This document shows positions 1-8,768 of a stretch of 64,000 bases of DNA, piece after piece. The number at the start of each line of letters is the position of its first letter. Positions within the stretch are counted from its first letter, which is position 1. The DNA is from Planctomycetaceae bacterium (lineage in GTDB: Bacteria > Planctomycetota > Planctomycetia > Planctomycetales > Planctomycetaceae). Position numbers and translations under genes: made by a program. The notes beneath the pieces are model-generated. The model was not told the DNA's origin, did no database searches, and worked only from the letters and a program-made list of their open reading frames with translations. Location: contig JACKHO010000001.1 of the NCBI GenBank assembly GCA_020638955.1, positions 806,001 through 870,000 on the forward strand, given 5' to 3'.

Positions 1-435
1 TTGAAACTTCTCCCCGTCCGGCATTTTGAGTGCCTTGGGTTTGCTCCACACCCCGGAGACGCGGTCGTACACTGAATATCCTGTGAAGCGTGGTCGCACT
101 TTCATGACCTTGTTTTCGTAGTAGCGGACCGACTGGCCAGTCCCCAGCAGCTTTGCCGAAGCAGCATGCCAGCCTGGGGTGAAATCGCAAATCGTTTCGT
201 CTGTTCGCTCGTCGATTTTCCAGCGTTTGAATTCTGGCTGGGGCTGGAGTTCAGACCAGGTGGCGCCCCGGTCATCGCTTTCAGCTGAGTGCAGTTCGTG
301 AAACACATCTGACCCCGTGATTTCGAGCCGCTGTGTCGTCAAGACCATGGTCGGATTGTCTCCCGCTTTCGATGGGGGCATGACGCCCGCGCGAGCATGG
401 ACCCAGCACTGTTTCCCATCATAACCGCTGGTCAT
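1..435 (-). CDS. BNR/sialidase-like protein, 3' part cut by window edge
   Basis: The open frame runs from an ATG at 433-435 off the left edge (145 codons seen). The text reads as a sialidase/BNR-repeat type beta-propeller: SDDRGATWSE is an Asp-box-like element, and GYSVYDRVSGVWSKPKAL resembles another blade. No signal peptide is seen at this start. The start codon overlaps the stop of the frameshifted GDPD gene by four bases (ATGA), so the two are probably translationally coupled in one minus-strand operon. The family call rests on the Asp-box and on the co-occurrence with secreted planctomycete enzymes; the substrate is unknown. There is no competing long frame on the other strand. Confidence 0.6.
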   Translation of the reverse strand, partial: MTSGYDGKQCWVHARAGVMPPSKAGDNPTMVLTTQRLEITGSDVFHELHSAESDDRGATWSELQPQPEFKRWKIDERTDETICDFTPGWHAASAKLLGTGQSVRYYENKVMKVRPRFTGYSVYDRVSGVWSKPKALKMPDGEKFQ

Positions 436-1315
436 CACTGCCGCTCGATTTCAAACGCGCGCGCTGCCTGCGGCTCGATGGCTTTGCGGATGAGGGCCGG
501 GCGGTCGGTGGTAATGGAATCAACATCCAGCTCGGCGAATCGTCGGGCTTCCTCTGCTTCGTTGACGGTCCAGACGTGAAACTCGAATCCCCCTTTGCGA
601 ACGGCATCCACAAACGACTCGTCGATGACGGTCAAATTCCCTTGCGTCCCTAATCCGGTCGCGCCAGTCCGCTTCAGACTGGTGAGAACATCAGTTTGCG
701 AGGGACGCCACGCTGTTTTCGTCGCATTCTGTTTGTAACCAGTCAGCCAGTTCGCCTTTGAGCTGCGGCAATTGTTTGCGTGCGGCTTTAATGACTTCTT
801 CATTGAAACAAATGATGGTGACCTGATCCGGTTTCAGTCCTGACTTTTTGATTTCCGGAGCCAGGAACGGCACGATTTCCGGGCCGCATTTCACTTCCAG
901 GAATAACTTTTTCCCGTCAGGGAACTGTTGCCAGAACTTCCTGAATCGTGGGGATGAACGTCTCCTTGTATTTTGCATCCTTCCAACTGCCCACATCAAC
1001 CTTACGAAGTTCGGCCAGTGTCGATTCTGCTACCGTCAGTACGGGCTGATTCTTTCCCGTCCGCTTCGTATCCTTGTCGTGAATGCAGACGATTTGCTGA
1101 TCCTTTGTCAGGTAGAAGTCCCCTTCAATGGCATCGGCCCCTTTCTCCCAGGCCAGTTTGAATGCGGGTAGCGTATTTTCCGGTGCGTCATACGAAGCGC
1201 CGCGATGAGCCACAATGAACTGGCCGAAACAGGGAACTGCCATCAGCTGCAAGGCAATGGCGAGACAGAGACGGTTTGAAAATCGCAAAGTGTGCTCCAC
1301 AAGTCGCAGGTTCAT
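435..1315 (-). CDS. Glycerophosphodiester phosphodiesterase, two apparent frameshifts
   Basis: The product would hydrolyse glycerophosphodiesters to glycerol-3-phosphate and an alcohol, outside the cytoplasm (hydrophobic N-terminal signal ending AVPCFGQ). GDPD hallmarks are present: HRGAS..APENTLPAF, EGDFYLTKD, IHDKD, then LEVKCGPEI, and near the end FHVWTVNEAEEARRF and SITTDRP. The gene is spread over three frames. Removing one C from the CCC (plus-strand ggg, 920-922) and one A from the AAAA (plus-strand tttt, about 716-719) restores one reading frame of about 290 residues. The start at 1315 overlaps the stop of the upstream gene by ATGA. Two shifts suggest either a pseudogene or base-call errors; the well-kept C-terminal motifs favour recent breakage or error. 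Confidence 0.8.
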
Positions 1316-2361
1316 TTTTCTGATAATGGCCCAATGTATTCGGTCGCGACGACCACGTCGTCGAACCATACGCGGTTCGCATGCCCGCGTGTACCTTTCG
1401 TGATGTAGACATACAGCCAGAGGAAATTGGTCTTCAGTTCCGGCACGGTGCGAAAGCGGAACCCCTCGAAGGGATCCCCACCAAGTGCCGTCGTGAAATA
1501 CTCGCGGTCCCCTTTGGCGTTGTTCCAGCGGACGCCGTCACCGGAATCGCCGGGCTTGAACTTATCGAACGTCCACTTGCCTTTTGGGAATCCCTCACCG
1601 AGATGACTCACGGGACGTCCATCAATCCATAACGCCAATTCACCGTTCGTCTGGCCAACGTCGTTCATCTTGACCATGACTTCGACGCAGGTCCACTTGC
1701 CGCGCTGAATCTTCAGCGAATCATCATGAATGAATGAGTTTCCCCAGGTGTTTCCCTTCGGAGGACTGCCACGCATGTCGCACCAGTAGGTGTAGTAGTC
1801 CCAGGTCCACTTCTGACCGAACGGTTCAATTCCAACCCAGAATGACTTGTCGCCTCGCGTTGGCTGGCCGGCACGAACACTTGGCCAAGCGGTTGCGGGA
1901 TTGTTGCCACCGACACACGTGCCGAAGTGATGAATGGGTTCACAGTCCTCCGCGAATCGAACATACATTCGCGTGAACAGCTGGTCGTAGCCGTCCCCCA
2001 GCCGGCGGTACAGGTCTCCGCCAGTCCCCTTCTCTGCTAATTGCGACATCAACAGAGACTGCTTCCCCGCACTGTGCTCAGGCACAATGTCAGTGAGTGA
2101 CACATTCTGGCCTCGGACCGTTTCCCAGCGCTCGGCAATGGTGGCGACATCCTTCGCTTCGAAGTTCTCTGTAAAAATGACTCGCAAATCACGCCCGATT
2201 CCGGCATCTCCGGGATACTGACTCGCGATCCCCTGATCTGGACCGTTGTTCCTCTCTTTCAGTCTTTGGATAAGTGGCTTCGCCTGAACCTGCCCATACG
2301 TCGGCGACGAGGCCAGGATGATGAGTGTGAAAGTGGCCAGGGCTCGCAGGTGCAGGTTCAT
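1312..2361 (-). CDS. Secreted concanavalin-like / polysaccharide lyase-like protein
   Basis: A 349-residue protein with a clear signal peptide (residues 1-23, ending TYGQ). The mature part has the features of a jelly-roll carbohydrate-binding or lyase fold: FTENFEAKDV..ERWETVRGQN early on, then GKWTCVEVMVKMND and LALWIDGRPV, a pattern seen in polysaccharide lyase 14-like and LamG-like proteins. No catalytic residues can be assigned. A strong Shine-Dalgarno (GAGGAG) precedes the ATG at 2359-2361, and the stop overlaps the GDPD start (ATGA), so it heads a three-gene minus-strand operon. It diverges from the beta-helix gene across 146 bp that must hold both promoters. Confidence 0.6.
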   Translation of the reverse strand: MNLHLRALATFTLIILASSPTYGQVQAKPLIQRLKERNNGPDQGIASQYPGDAGIGRDLRVIFTENFEAKDVATIAERWETVRGQNVSLTDIVPEHSAGKQSLLMSQLAEKGTGGDLYRRLGDGYDQLFTRMYVRFAEDCEPIHHFGTCVGGNNPATAWPSVRAGQPTRGDKSFWVGIEPFGQKWTWDYYTYWCDMRGSPPKGNTWGNSFIHDDSLKIQRGKWTCVEVMVKMNDVGQTNGELALWIDGRPVSHLGEGFPKGKWTFDKFKPGDSGDGVRWNNAKGDREYFTTALGGDPFEGFRFRTVPELKTNFLWLYVYITKGTRGHANRVWFDDVVVATEYIGPLSEK

Positions 2362-2507
2362 GACATCTCCTCATGGAAAGGCCGTCTGATTCGACGGCAC
2401 CCACACACTCTCCCTATGATGGCAAATCATTTCAACCATGGCCGCAAGGATCATGACAGAAATTGATGCAACGTTAACCCGCTCTCAGGCGCGAAAGTGA
2501 ATTCACC

Positions 2508-3830
2508 ATGATCAACAACTCGATTGCCTCAACTTTGCTGGCGTTTGCAGTCTCCGTCGGCTTCGTGCAGGTCTGCTTTGCCGATGATGCCCCTGCGACT
2601 GATCATGTAAAACTCGCACGCTTGCTGGAGGAAGGAAACGGCAGTCTCGTCATTCCCGCCGGGACGTACGAGTTCGGCGGCACGCTGGAGATTGACCTCA
2701 CATCACACCGGGCGACGTCTATCCGGGCAGGTGGTCCCGTCACCATTCTGATGAAAGCCCCCGGCCCGGCAATTCGAGTAACCGGTACGCTCAACAGCTC
2801 GGCCGATCCTCAAGGGATTTCCGATGACACCTGGCTCGAACGGATGCCGCTCATCGACGGTATTGGCATTCTCGGTGCTCATGAAGAAGCCGATGGCATT
2901 GAACTCGTGCAAACCATGCAGGCCGTTGTCAGTCGAGTCCACATCCGCAAGGTGCGAAATGCGATTACACTGAGCCAGCGGAACCGCAACGTCATCATTT
3001 CGAACGTGCATGTGTACCACAATTCCGGCATTGGTTTGTTGCTCAATGAGGTGAATCTACACCAGATTAACGTGGCCAATTCGCACATCAGCTACAACCG
3101 CGAAGGCGGCATTGTGGTCCGCGGCGGGAACGTGCGGAACCTGCATGTCACGGGCTGCGACATTGAAGCGAATATGCCCAACGACACCACGCCCACCGAG
3201 TCGGGGAATGTGTTCATCGACTGCCGCGAGTCGGGCTCGGTCGCTGAAGTGGCAATTACCGGAAACACCATTCAGCACTACGCCCATTACGCCCCTGAGA
3301 AGCAGGCACCAGGTGGGGCGAACATTCGCATTGTGGGACGCGAAGATTTTCAGCCGAACATGATTACCATCACCGGCAATGTCATGAGCGACACTCACAC
3401 CCATTTGCATTTGAAGAAGGTCGTCGACACCACAGTGCTGGGAAACACATTCTTCACGACCGAGCCGACCGACATTCTCGTGGAAGAATGCGCACGCATC
3501 GCCTTGGCGAACAACGTGCTGAATCCCCGCGAGTCGAGCGGCACGGGGCAAGTGGTGATTCGCAACTCATCGAACTGCACGCTGCTCGGCCTCATTTGCC
3601 ACAATCTGCAGGCCAGCGAAGCCGCCATCACTCTTCAAAACTGCCAGGCCACCCGCGTGAGCCAGTGCATTGTTTCGGGATCCCCCAACGGCGTGAAACT
3701 CGACGCCTGCACCAACTGCAGTGTGACTGATTGCACCATCACGGGATTGCCCGCAGGTGGCAATGCCGTCATCGGTGACGTCACAGGGAATGAAGTCGAC
3801 GATGTGACAGCAGTTCACCTGGCAGAATAA
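2508..3830 (+). CDS. Secreted right-handed parallel beta-helix protein
   Basis: A 440-residue protein with an N-terminal signal peptide (about residues 1-25, ending VCFA). The body has repeated short turns with the N-[VI]-[IFV] and G-N/G-C-x-[IVF] spacing typical of pectate-lyase-like parallel beta-helices, for example GNTIQHY, GNVMSDT, GNTFFTT and NCTLLGL, spaced about 22-25 residues apart. The early segment with LEEGNGSLVIPAGTYEFGGTLEIDL matches the start of the helix in pectate-lyase-3-like proteins. It probably acts on or binds an extracellular polysaccharide; no catalytic site is identifiable. It is divergent from the lyase-like operon at 1312-2361. Confidence 0.65.
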   Translation: MINNSIASTLLAFAVSVGFVQVCFADDAPATDHVKLARLLEEGNGSLVIPAGTYEFGGTLEIDLTSHRATSIRAGGPVTILMKAPGPAIRVTGTLNSSADPQGISDDTWLERMPLIDGIGILGAHEEADGIELVQTMQAVVSRVHIRKVRNAITLSQRNRNVIISNVHVYHNSGIGLLLNEVNLHQINVANSHISYNREGGIVVRGGNVRNLHVTGCDIEANMPNDTTPTESGNVFIDCRESGSVAEVAITGNTIQHYAHYAPEKQAPGGANIRIVGREDFQPNMITITGNVMSDTHTHLHLKKVVDTTVLGNTFFTTEPTDILVEECARIALANNVLNPRESSGTGQVVIRNSSNCTLLGLICHNLQASEAAITLQNCQATRVSQCIVSGSPNGVKLDACTNCSVTDCTITGLPAGGNAVIGDVTGNEVDDVTAVHLAE

Positions 3831-3851
3831 CACCGGGGCTCAAGGCGAAAC

Positions 3852-4601
3852 TTAGGACTTCACAGCTTTAACGGCCTCGACGGCTTCTGTGACAGTCAAA
3901 GTCCCCTCGTACAGAGCCCGTCCGGTAATGGCTCCCACGAGGTTCGGCTGTCCAAGCGACGCCTCAGCCAGCCGCGTGATGTCGGCCACGGTGGTCACGC
4001 CGCCAGACGCAATGACCGGCAGTCCCAGGGCCGCGAGCGCCAGCATGTCCTGAATTGTTCCTTCGTCAATCCCCTGCATCATGCCGTCGTTGGCGATGTT
4101 CGTGTAAATGACGGCGCCGATTGGGAGTCCGACATATTGCTTGGCCAGTTCAATGGCGGACGTCTTGGAGACGTCGAGCCAGCCTTCGGTAGCGACCATG
4201 GAATCGCGGGCGTCCAGTCCCAGTGCAACGCGGTTCGGGTATCGATGGACGACATCGGAAAACCATTCCGGCTGCTTCAGGGCCTGCGTGCCGATGATAA
4301 CTCGATCAACCCCACATTCTTCGAGCAGCAGTTTGACTGTGTCGTCGTTCCGAATCCCACCGCCCACCTGAATGGGGACCGACAACGCCGACGCGATGCC
4401 GCGAATGGCGTCGAGATTGATGGGCTTCCCGGCCTTGGCTCCGTCCAAATCGACAATATGAATGCGGTGGCCGCCGGCGGCTTCCCATTTCTGGGCCATT
4501 GCGATGGGGTCATCACCGAAAATGGTTTCCTGGCCGTAGTCTCCCTGGCGAAGACGGACGCACTGGCCGCCCCGAATGTCAATTGCTGGAAGGATTTGCA
4601 T
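3852..4601 (-). CDS. hisA: ProFAR isomerase HisA (histidine biosynthesis)
   Basis: HisA is a cytoplasmic TIM-barrel enzyme that isomerises ProFAR to PRFAR in histidine synthesis. The sequence opens QILPAIDIRGGQCVRLRQGD, with the first catalytic Asp at residue 8, and has QVGGGIR, a second Asp in GLDARDS near residue 128, and VIASGGV, the phosphate-binding loops of both half-barrels. At 249 residues it has the normal family length. A TTG lies one codon upstream, but ATG at 4601 fits the family start better. No other his gene is in the window, so it is a lone copy here. It converges with the beta-helix gene (21 bp apart). Confidence 0.95.
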   Translation of the reverse strand: MQILPAIDIRGGQCVRLRQGDYGQETIFGDDPIAMAQKWEAAGGHRIHIVDLDGAKAGKPINLDAIRGIASALSVPIQVGGGIRNDDTVKLLLEECGVDRVIIGTQALKQPEWFSDVVHRYPNRVALGLDARDSMVATEGWLDVSKTSAIELAKQYVGLPIGAVIYTNIANDGMMQGIDEGTIQDMLALAALGLPVIASGGVTTVADITRLAEASLGQPNLVGAITGRALYEGTLTVTEAVEAVKAVKS

Positions 4602-4912
4602 CAATTCACCGAGTTCAGTTCGTCTGGTTTGCAGGTCAGATGCTGGTCATGCAACCTGTCAGGTGAGTTTTTCTGTTTGGCGGCAGTCTAGGGGATGTTG
4701 TCGCGGGGGGCGAGTGGCCGAATAATGTGTTCATTCTCGCTGTAGACGCTTTACCCGGACGGACGTTACACTCCAGCCCATCGAGCGAACAACCACCGCA
4801 CCGTCAGGGCTTCCGGTGCGGAGCGATTTACCCCGGTTGAGCCTGCCGACGACGAGCACGCAAAACTTCCTCGAATTTCCCTAAACGGTTGCTGACGCAG
4901 AGCGTACGGAAA
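4602..4912. other. Divergent intergenic region hisA / lepA
   Basis: About 310 bp between divergently oriented hisA and lepA. It must contain promoters for both. No convincing -35/-10 pair, riboswitch or repeat was recognised, and open frames through it are shadows of the flanking genes. Confidence 0.5.
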
Positions 4913-6716
4913 ATGAAACCTGAGTTTATTCGAAACTTTTCGATTATCGCCCACATCGATCACGGCAAAAGTACGCTCAGCGATCAACTCCTGTTGAAAA
5001 GCGGTGCCATTTCCCAACGAGAGTTTCAGGAGCAAATTCTTGATGACCTCGACGTCGAACGCGAACGCGGAATTACCGTCAAAGCCCGGGCTGTCGCAAT
5101 CGAAACCCCGTACCAGGGGAACACTTACCAACTGAATTTCATCGACACCCCCGGCCACGTCGATTTCCACTACGAGGTCTCCCGCAGCCTCGCTGCTTGC
5201 GAAGGAGCCCTGCTCGTCGTCGATGCATTCCAGGGCGTGCAGGCCCAAACGGTGGCCAACGCCTACGCAGCCATTGAAGCGGGCCTGGAAATCATTCCGG
5301 TCATCAACAAAATCGACCTCCCTGTCGTCCGTATCGACGAGGTGAAGGAAGAAATCGAAAACATCATCGGACTCGACGCGAGCGACGCCCTGCTCGTGAG
5401 TGCGAAGTCAGGCATTGGTATCGAAGAGTGCATCGAAGCCATCATCCAGCGCATTCCTGCCCCGAAGGGAGATCCCAACGCTCCTCTCAAGGCTCTCGTG
5501 TTCGACAGTAAGTATGACCACTACCGCGGCGTGATGACCTACGTCAGGGTCATGGACGGCACCATCAAAGCTCGCGATAAAATCCGTTTCATGCGTGCAG
5601 CCACCGTGCACGACGTCATCGAGGTTGGCCAGTTCTGTCCGCACATGACGCAGAAAGACGTCCTCGGCCCGGGCCAGGCGGGTTACGTCGTGACGGGCAT
5701 CAAGGTGCTCGGCAACGTTCACGTGGGGGACACAATCACGCATCAGGGAAATCAAGCCAAAGAACCGTTGCCCGGCTACAAGCAGCCCAAGCAAATGGTC
5801 TTCTGCGGCATGTACCCCATCGACGCCACGGACTTCGAGAAGCTCCGAAGAAGAACTCGACCGCATGGCCCTCAACGACGCCGCGTTCAGCTTTACGGCT
5901 GAAACCAGCGACGCCCTCGGATTCGGTTTCCGCTGCGGATTCCTCGGTATGCTGCATATGGAAATCATCCAGCAGCGTCTCGAAGATGAAGCCGACGTCG
6001 ACCTCATTCAAACCGCTCCAAACGTGACGTACGAAATTGTGCGGCGCGGCGGTGAAGTCCGGATGATCGACAACCCTGTCGACGTGCCTGATGCTGGTGA
6101 AATCGAAGAGTTCCGCGAGCCCATTGCCAAGGTGAATTTCATCGTACCGGCGGTGAACATTGGCGTCATGATGCAGCTCTGCGAAGACCGCCGCGGCATT
6201 TATGTCGGCACCGAATATCTGGGTACCGACCGCGCTCAGCTCACCTACGAACTGCCGCTGTCGGAAATTATTTTCGACATGCACGACAAACTGAAATCAG
6301 CCACCAAAGGCTACGGCACCATGGACTACGAAGTCATTGGCTTCCGTCCCGCCGATTTGGTGAAACTCGACATCCTGGTGAAAGGGACGCTCGTCGAGGC
6401 CCTCGCCACCATTGTCCACCGCAGCATGGCCGACCGCCGTGGCCGCGCCCTGGTGAAGAAACTGAAGGAAGAAATTCCAAAGCACCAGTTCGAAGTCGCC
6501 ATCCAGGCCGCCATCGGGGCCCGCGTCATCGCCCGCGAAACGATTTCCGCCCTGCGGAAAAACGTGACCGCCAAATGCTACGGCGGCGATATTACCCGTA
6601 AACGCAAACTGCTTCAGAAGCAGAAAGAGGGTAAGAAACGCATGAAACAATTCGGGATGGTAGAAATCCCGCAAAAGGCGTTTCTGTCGGTGCTCGAAGC
6701 GGGGAAGGACGGTTAA
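4913..6716 (+). CDS. lepA: Elongation factor 4 (LepA), one apparent frameshift
   Basis: LepA/EF4 is a ribosome-bound GTPase that helps translation under stress. The G1 motif (AHIDHGKST), RGITVKA, DTPGHVDF and NKIDLP are intact, and the LepA-specific C-terminal domain is present (RRGGEVRMIDNP, KRMKQFGMVEIPQKAF). The reading frame breaks near 5848: with one extra A in the CGAAGAAG run removed, DFEKLR continues directly into EELDRMALNDAAF. Both halves are otherwise perfectly conserved, so the shift is more likely a sequencing error or very recent mutation than an old pseudogene. ATG at 4913 (KPEFIRNFSIIAHIDHG) matches the usual N-terminus; an in-frame TTG at 4889 is less likely. Corrected length about 600 residues, normal for the family. 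Confidence 0.93.
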
Positions 6717-6831
6717 CGATAACTCCCTCCGCCAAATCGCTCCTTTCGATTGACGCTGCCGATTCATCGGTCAACAATGATGCAAGGGCTGAAATCAAAA
6801 TTCAAATCCTGATGGACGGAAGATTCCCATG

Positions 6832-6860
6832 TGATAGGTGGAATGCCCTTCCACTTATCA
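6832..6860. repeat. Hairpin upstream of the 6878 gene
   Basis: A 12-bp stem (6832-6843 with 6849-6860, one G-T wobble) around the 5-base loop TGCCC. It lies 17 bp before the ATG of the orphan gene and 116 bp after lepA. There is no T-run, so it is not a classic terminator; it could be a 5' leader structure. Confidence 0.45.
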
Positions 6861-6877
6861 TCTAGTTGTCCGTCAAA

Positions 6878-7687
6878 ATGCAGCTCATCACATCACAGTT
6901 GCTGACAAACGATCGTTGCAGATCGACGCTCGCGTTTACCACGGTCGGAGGAACCAACTGGCCAGTGTGGGATCGCTTCATTTCTTTTGAAGGCCAGCAA
7001 CTTTTCCATATTGGAAACGTTTGCGGTACTTGTGAGTTCTTCTTCTCCCGCCTGACCGATCGCGAGATTCCGAGCTTTGAGATCGACCGAATTCGCTCCA
7101 CTTTGCAATGCGGAATTCAATCCATTGACGACACAGCATTCGCGTTCTTGGATGTCATCCCTAACGGCGAATACACGATCACGCTGTTTACAGCTTTCCC
7201 ACAACAGGCTGGCGTAAACGGCGTCCCCGACTACTTTTCCTCAGAACAACGACTCGCTTGGGCCGACTGGGATCCTGACAACCGACAGATTTGTTCGTCC
7301 TACTTCCGTGGGCATTCGCGGCCTTTGCACGATCAGCAAATGCTCTTTGAATTCCTAATTCCGCTTTACGACATTTCGCTCGTCAATCGCGATCGTGTTG
7401 ATTTCTACAAGCAACAACTTCAATCTGGAGTACGGCCTACTGCTGTTGCACTGTCTGTACTCGACGTGAAGTCATCAATGACATATCCAGAGGACGACAA
7501 GGGTGCCGAGATTGAGCCAGAATTTCGAACTCATTGGTGCTTTGCAAATTACTTGCTTGATGGCCATCACAAAATGGTTGCGTCGCACGAGTCGGGCAAA
7601 CCAATTACTTTGCTGTCGTTTATCAGTCGCGATCATTCTTGGAAGTTAGTCGATGAGCTAATTGCCGAGTACGCAAAAGACGGATAA
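6878..7687 (+). CDS. Hypothetical protein, unrecognised family
   Basis: About 269 residues, soluble, with no signal peptide and no membrane segment. There is one CxxC pair (GNVCGTCEFFF) near residue 49 and few other cysteines. The first part (NDRCRSTLAF..GTNWPVWDRF) and the DWDPDNRQICSSYFRGHSRPLHD segment are aromatic-rich, suggesting a compact beta-rich domain. I do not recognise the family. An in-frame TTG at 6866 gives four more residues; ATG at 6878 was preferred. Codon use is less GC-biased than lepA, and the gene sits between lepA and palindromic repeats, so recent acquisition is possible. No neighbour clearly shares its transcript. Confidence 0.6.
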   Translation: MQLITSQLLTNDRCRSTLAFTTVGGTNWPVWDRFISFEGQQLFHIGNVCGTCEFFFSRLTDREIPSFEIDRIRSTLQCGIQSIDDTAFAFLDVIPNGEYTITLFTAFPQQAGVNGVPDYFSSEQRLAWADWDPDNRQICSSYFRGHSRPLHDQQMLFEFLIPLYDISLVNRDRVDFYKQQLQSGVRPTAVALSVLDVKSSMTYPEDDKGAEIEPEFRTHWCFANYLLDGHHKMVASHESGKPITLLSFISRDHSWKLVDELIAEYAKDG

Positions 7688-7707
7688 TAAGGCGGTCAAC
7701 CGCGGGT

Positions 7708-7738
7708 GGCCCCGGTTGCTCTGCAACCGTTGGGGGCC
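7708..7738. repeat. Palindromic element 1 (GGTTGC/GCAACC hairpin)
   Basis: The arms GGCCCCGGTTGC and GCAACC..GGGGCC flank the loop TCT, 20 bp after the stop at 7687. It could act as a transcription stop for the orphan gene, although no T-run follows. Its GC-rich core is like that of the second palindrome 50 bp downstream, which suggests a dispersed repeat family. Confidence 0.55.
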
Positions 7739-7788
7739 GAAGGCCATGGAGGCTTTCTCTAGGAACAACCTCCCGTCGACTGCGTCGG

Positions 7789-7811
7789 CCCAGGTTGGAA
7801 ACCAACCTGGG
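7789..7811. repeat. Palindromic element 2 (perfect 10-bp inverted repeat)
   Basis: Perfect 10-bp arms CCCAGGTTGG and CCAACCTGGG around the loop AAA. It shares the GGTTG/CAACC core with the element at 7708-7738. The rest of the 316-bp gap (7688-8003) shows no further feature and no gene. Confidence 0.65.
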
Positions 7812-8003
7812 CTACCCCGAGTAGACAGACTAGTAGGTCATGCTGTGCATGACGCACCTGTTGAACTGATTGACCACCTCGTCTGAATGTGGTACCGATA
7901 GGAGCATGTCTCCTGTTTTTCGCGGATGACTCATGTGAGATTTCCTGCGGCACGCAGCGAAACGTCCAGTACGACAACAAGTCTGCAATCCAAGTCAGCG
8001 CAT

Positions 8004-8690
8004 ATGTTTGTGAAATCACTCGGCACTACGGTTACCTTCTTTTGCTTCATCGCAGTAGCCCATGCTGTCGCAGCCCAGGACACGGCGACAACCATTGGAT
8101 TGATCGGTGACTCCACCGTTGCGTCCACTTACGGATGGGGGCCGGCCTTTGCAGATCGAGTCAACAAATCTGTGACGGTTCTGAACTATGCCGTGAACGG
8201 GGCCACGTTGGATTCACTTTCCAGGAAGCTGGATCGACTTCTCGAGCAGAAGCCCGACTACGTTCTCATTCAATTCGGGCATAACGACATGAAACGCTAC
8301 GGAGCCGAGGAGTATGGCAAGAAACTCACCGACTACGTCCAACGCGTGAAGCGCGGCGGCAGCCGGGCGATTGTTCTGAGTTCTGTCACCCGCAGAGTCT
8401 TTAATGAGGAGGGCCAGATCGCGCCGGTCATCATGGAAGGGGACCGATCACTTCCCGCGTTTGCGCAAGTCGCGAAAGCTGTTGCTCAGGAGAACGAAGT
8501 GCCTTTCATCGACCTGAATTCGATCAGCATCGCACACCACAACAAGCTTGGTCCCGAAGCGAGTGTGGCTTACAACTTCGAGGGCTCCGATCGAACGCAT
8601 TTCAGCAAAGCAGGAGCCGCCGCGATAGCAGAGTTGATCATCGCTGAGCTCAAGTCCGCCGCTCCTGAACTGTCGGCATTTGTGAAATAG
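8004..8690 (+). CDS. Secreted SGNH/GDSL esterase
   Basis: A 228-residue SGNH hydrolase with a signal peptide (FVKSLGTTVTFFCFIAVAHA, cleavage near AVAAQ). The blocks are complete: IGDSTVA with nucleophile Ser37, NGATLD with the oxyanion Asn/Gly block, FGHNDMK (Asn94), and SDRTHFS with Asp196 and His199. The layout resembles rhamnogalacturonan acetylesterases, so deacetylation of a plant-type or algal polysaccharide is likely, but the substrate is inferred only. An upstream in-frame ATG at 7926 would add 26 residues and bury the signal peptide; the ATG at 8004 gives a normal signal sequence and was preferred. Confidence 0.85.
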   Translation: MFVKSLGTTVTFFCFIAVAHAVAAQDTATTIGLIGDSTVASTYGWGPAFADRVNKSVTVLNYAVNGATLDSLSRKLDRLLEQKPDYVLIQFGHNDMKRYGAEEYGKKLTDYVQRVKRGGSRAIVLSSVTRRVFNEEGQIAPVIMEGDRSLPAFAQVAKAVAQENEVPFIDLNSISIAHHNKLGPEASVAYNFEGSDRTHFSKAGAAAIAELIIAELKSAAPELSAFVK

Positions 8691-8768
8691 CTGCTTACGA
8701 TTTCCGCAACAGGCGTCCAAGGCTACCATTGTCGGCACTGGTCGTTTCCTGTCACGTAAGGGCTGCTG

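Noticed and set aside
4137..4691. 184-codon plus-strand frame over hisA
   Set aside because: Antisense shadow of hisA, which is certain.
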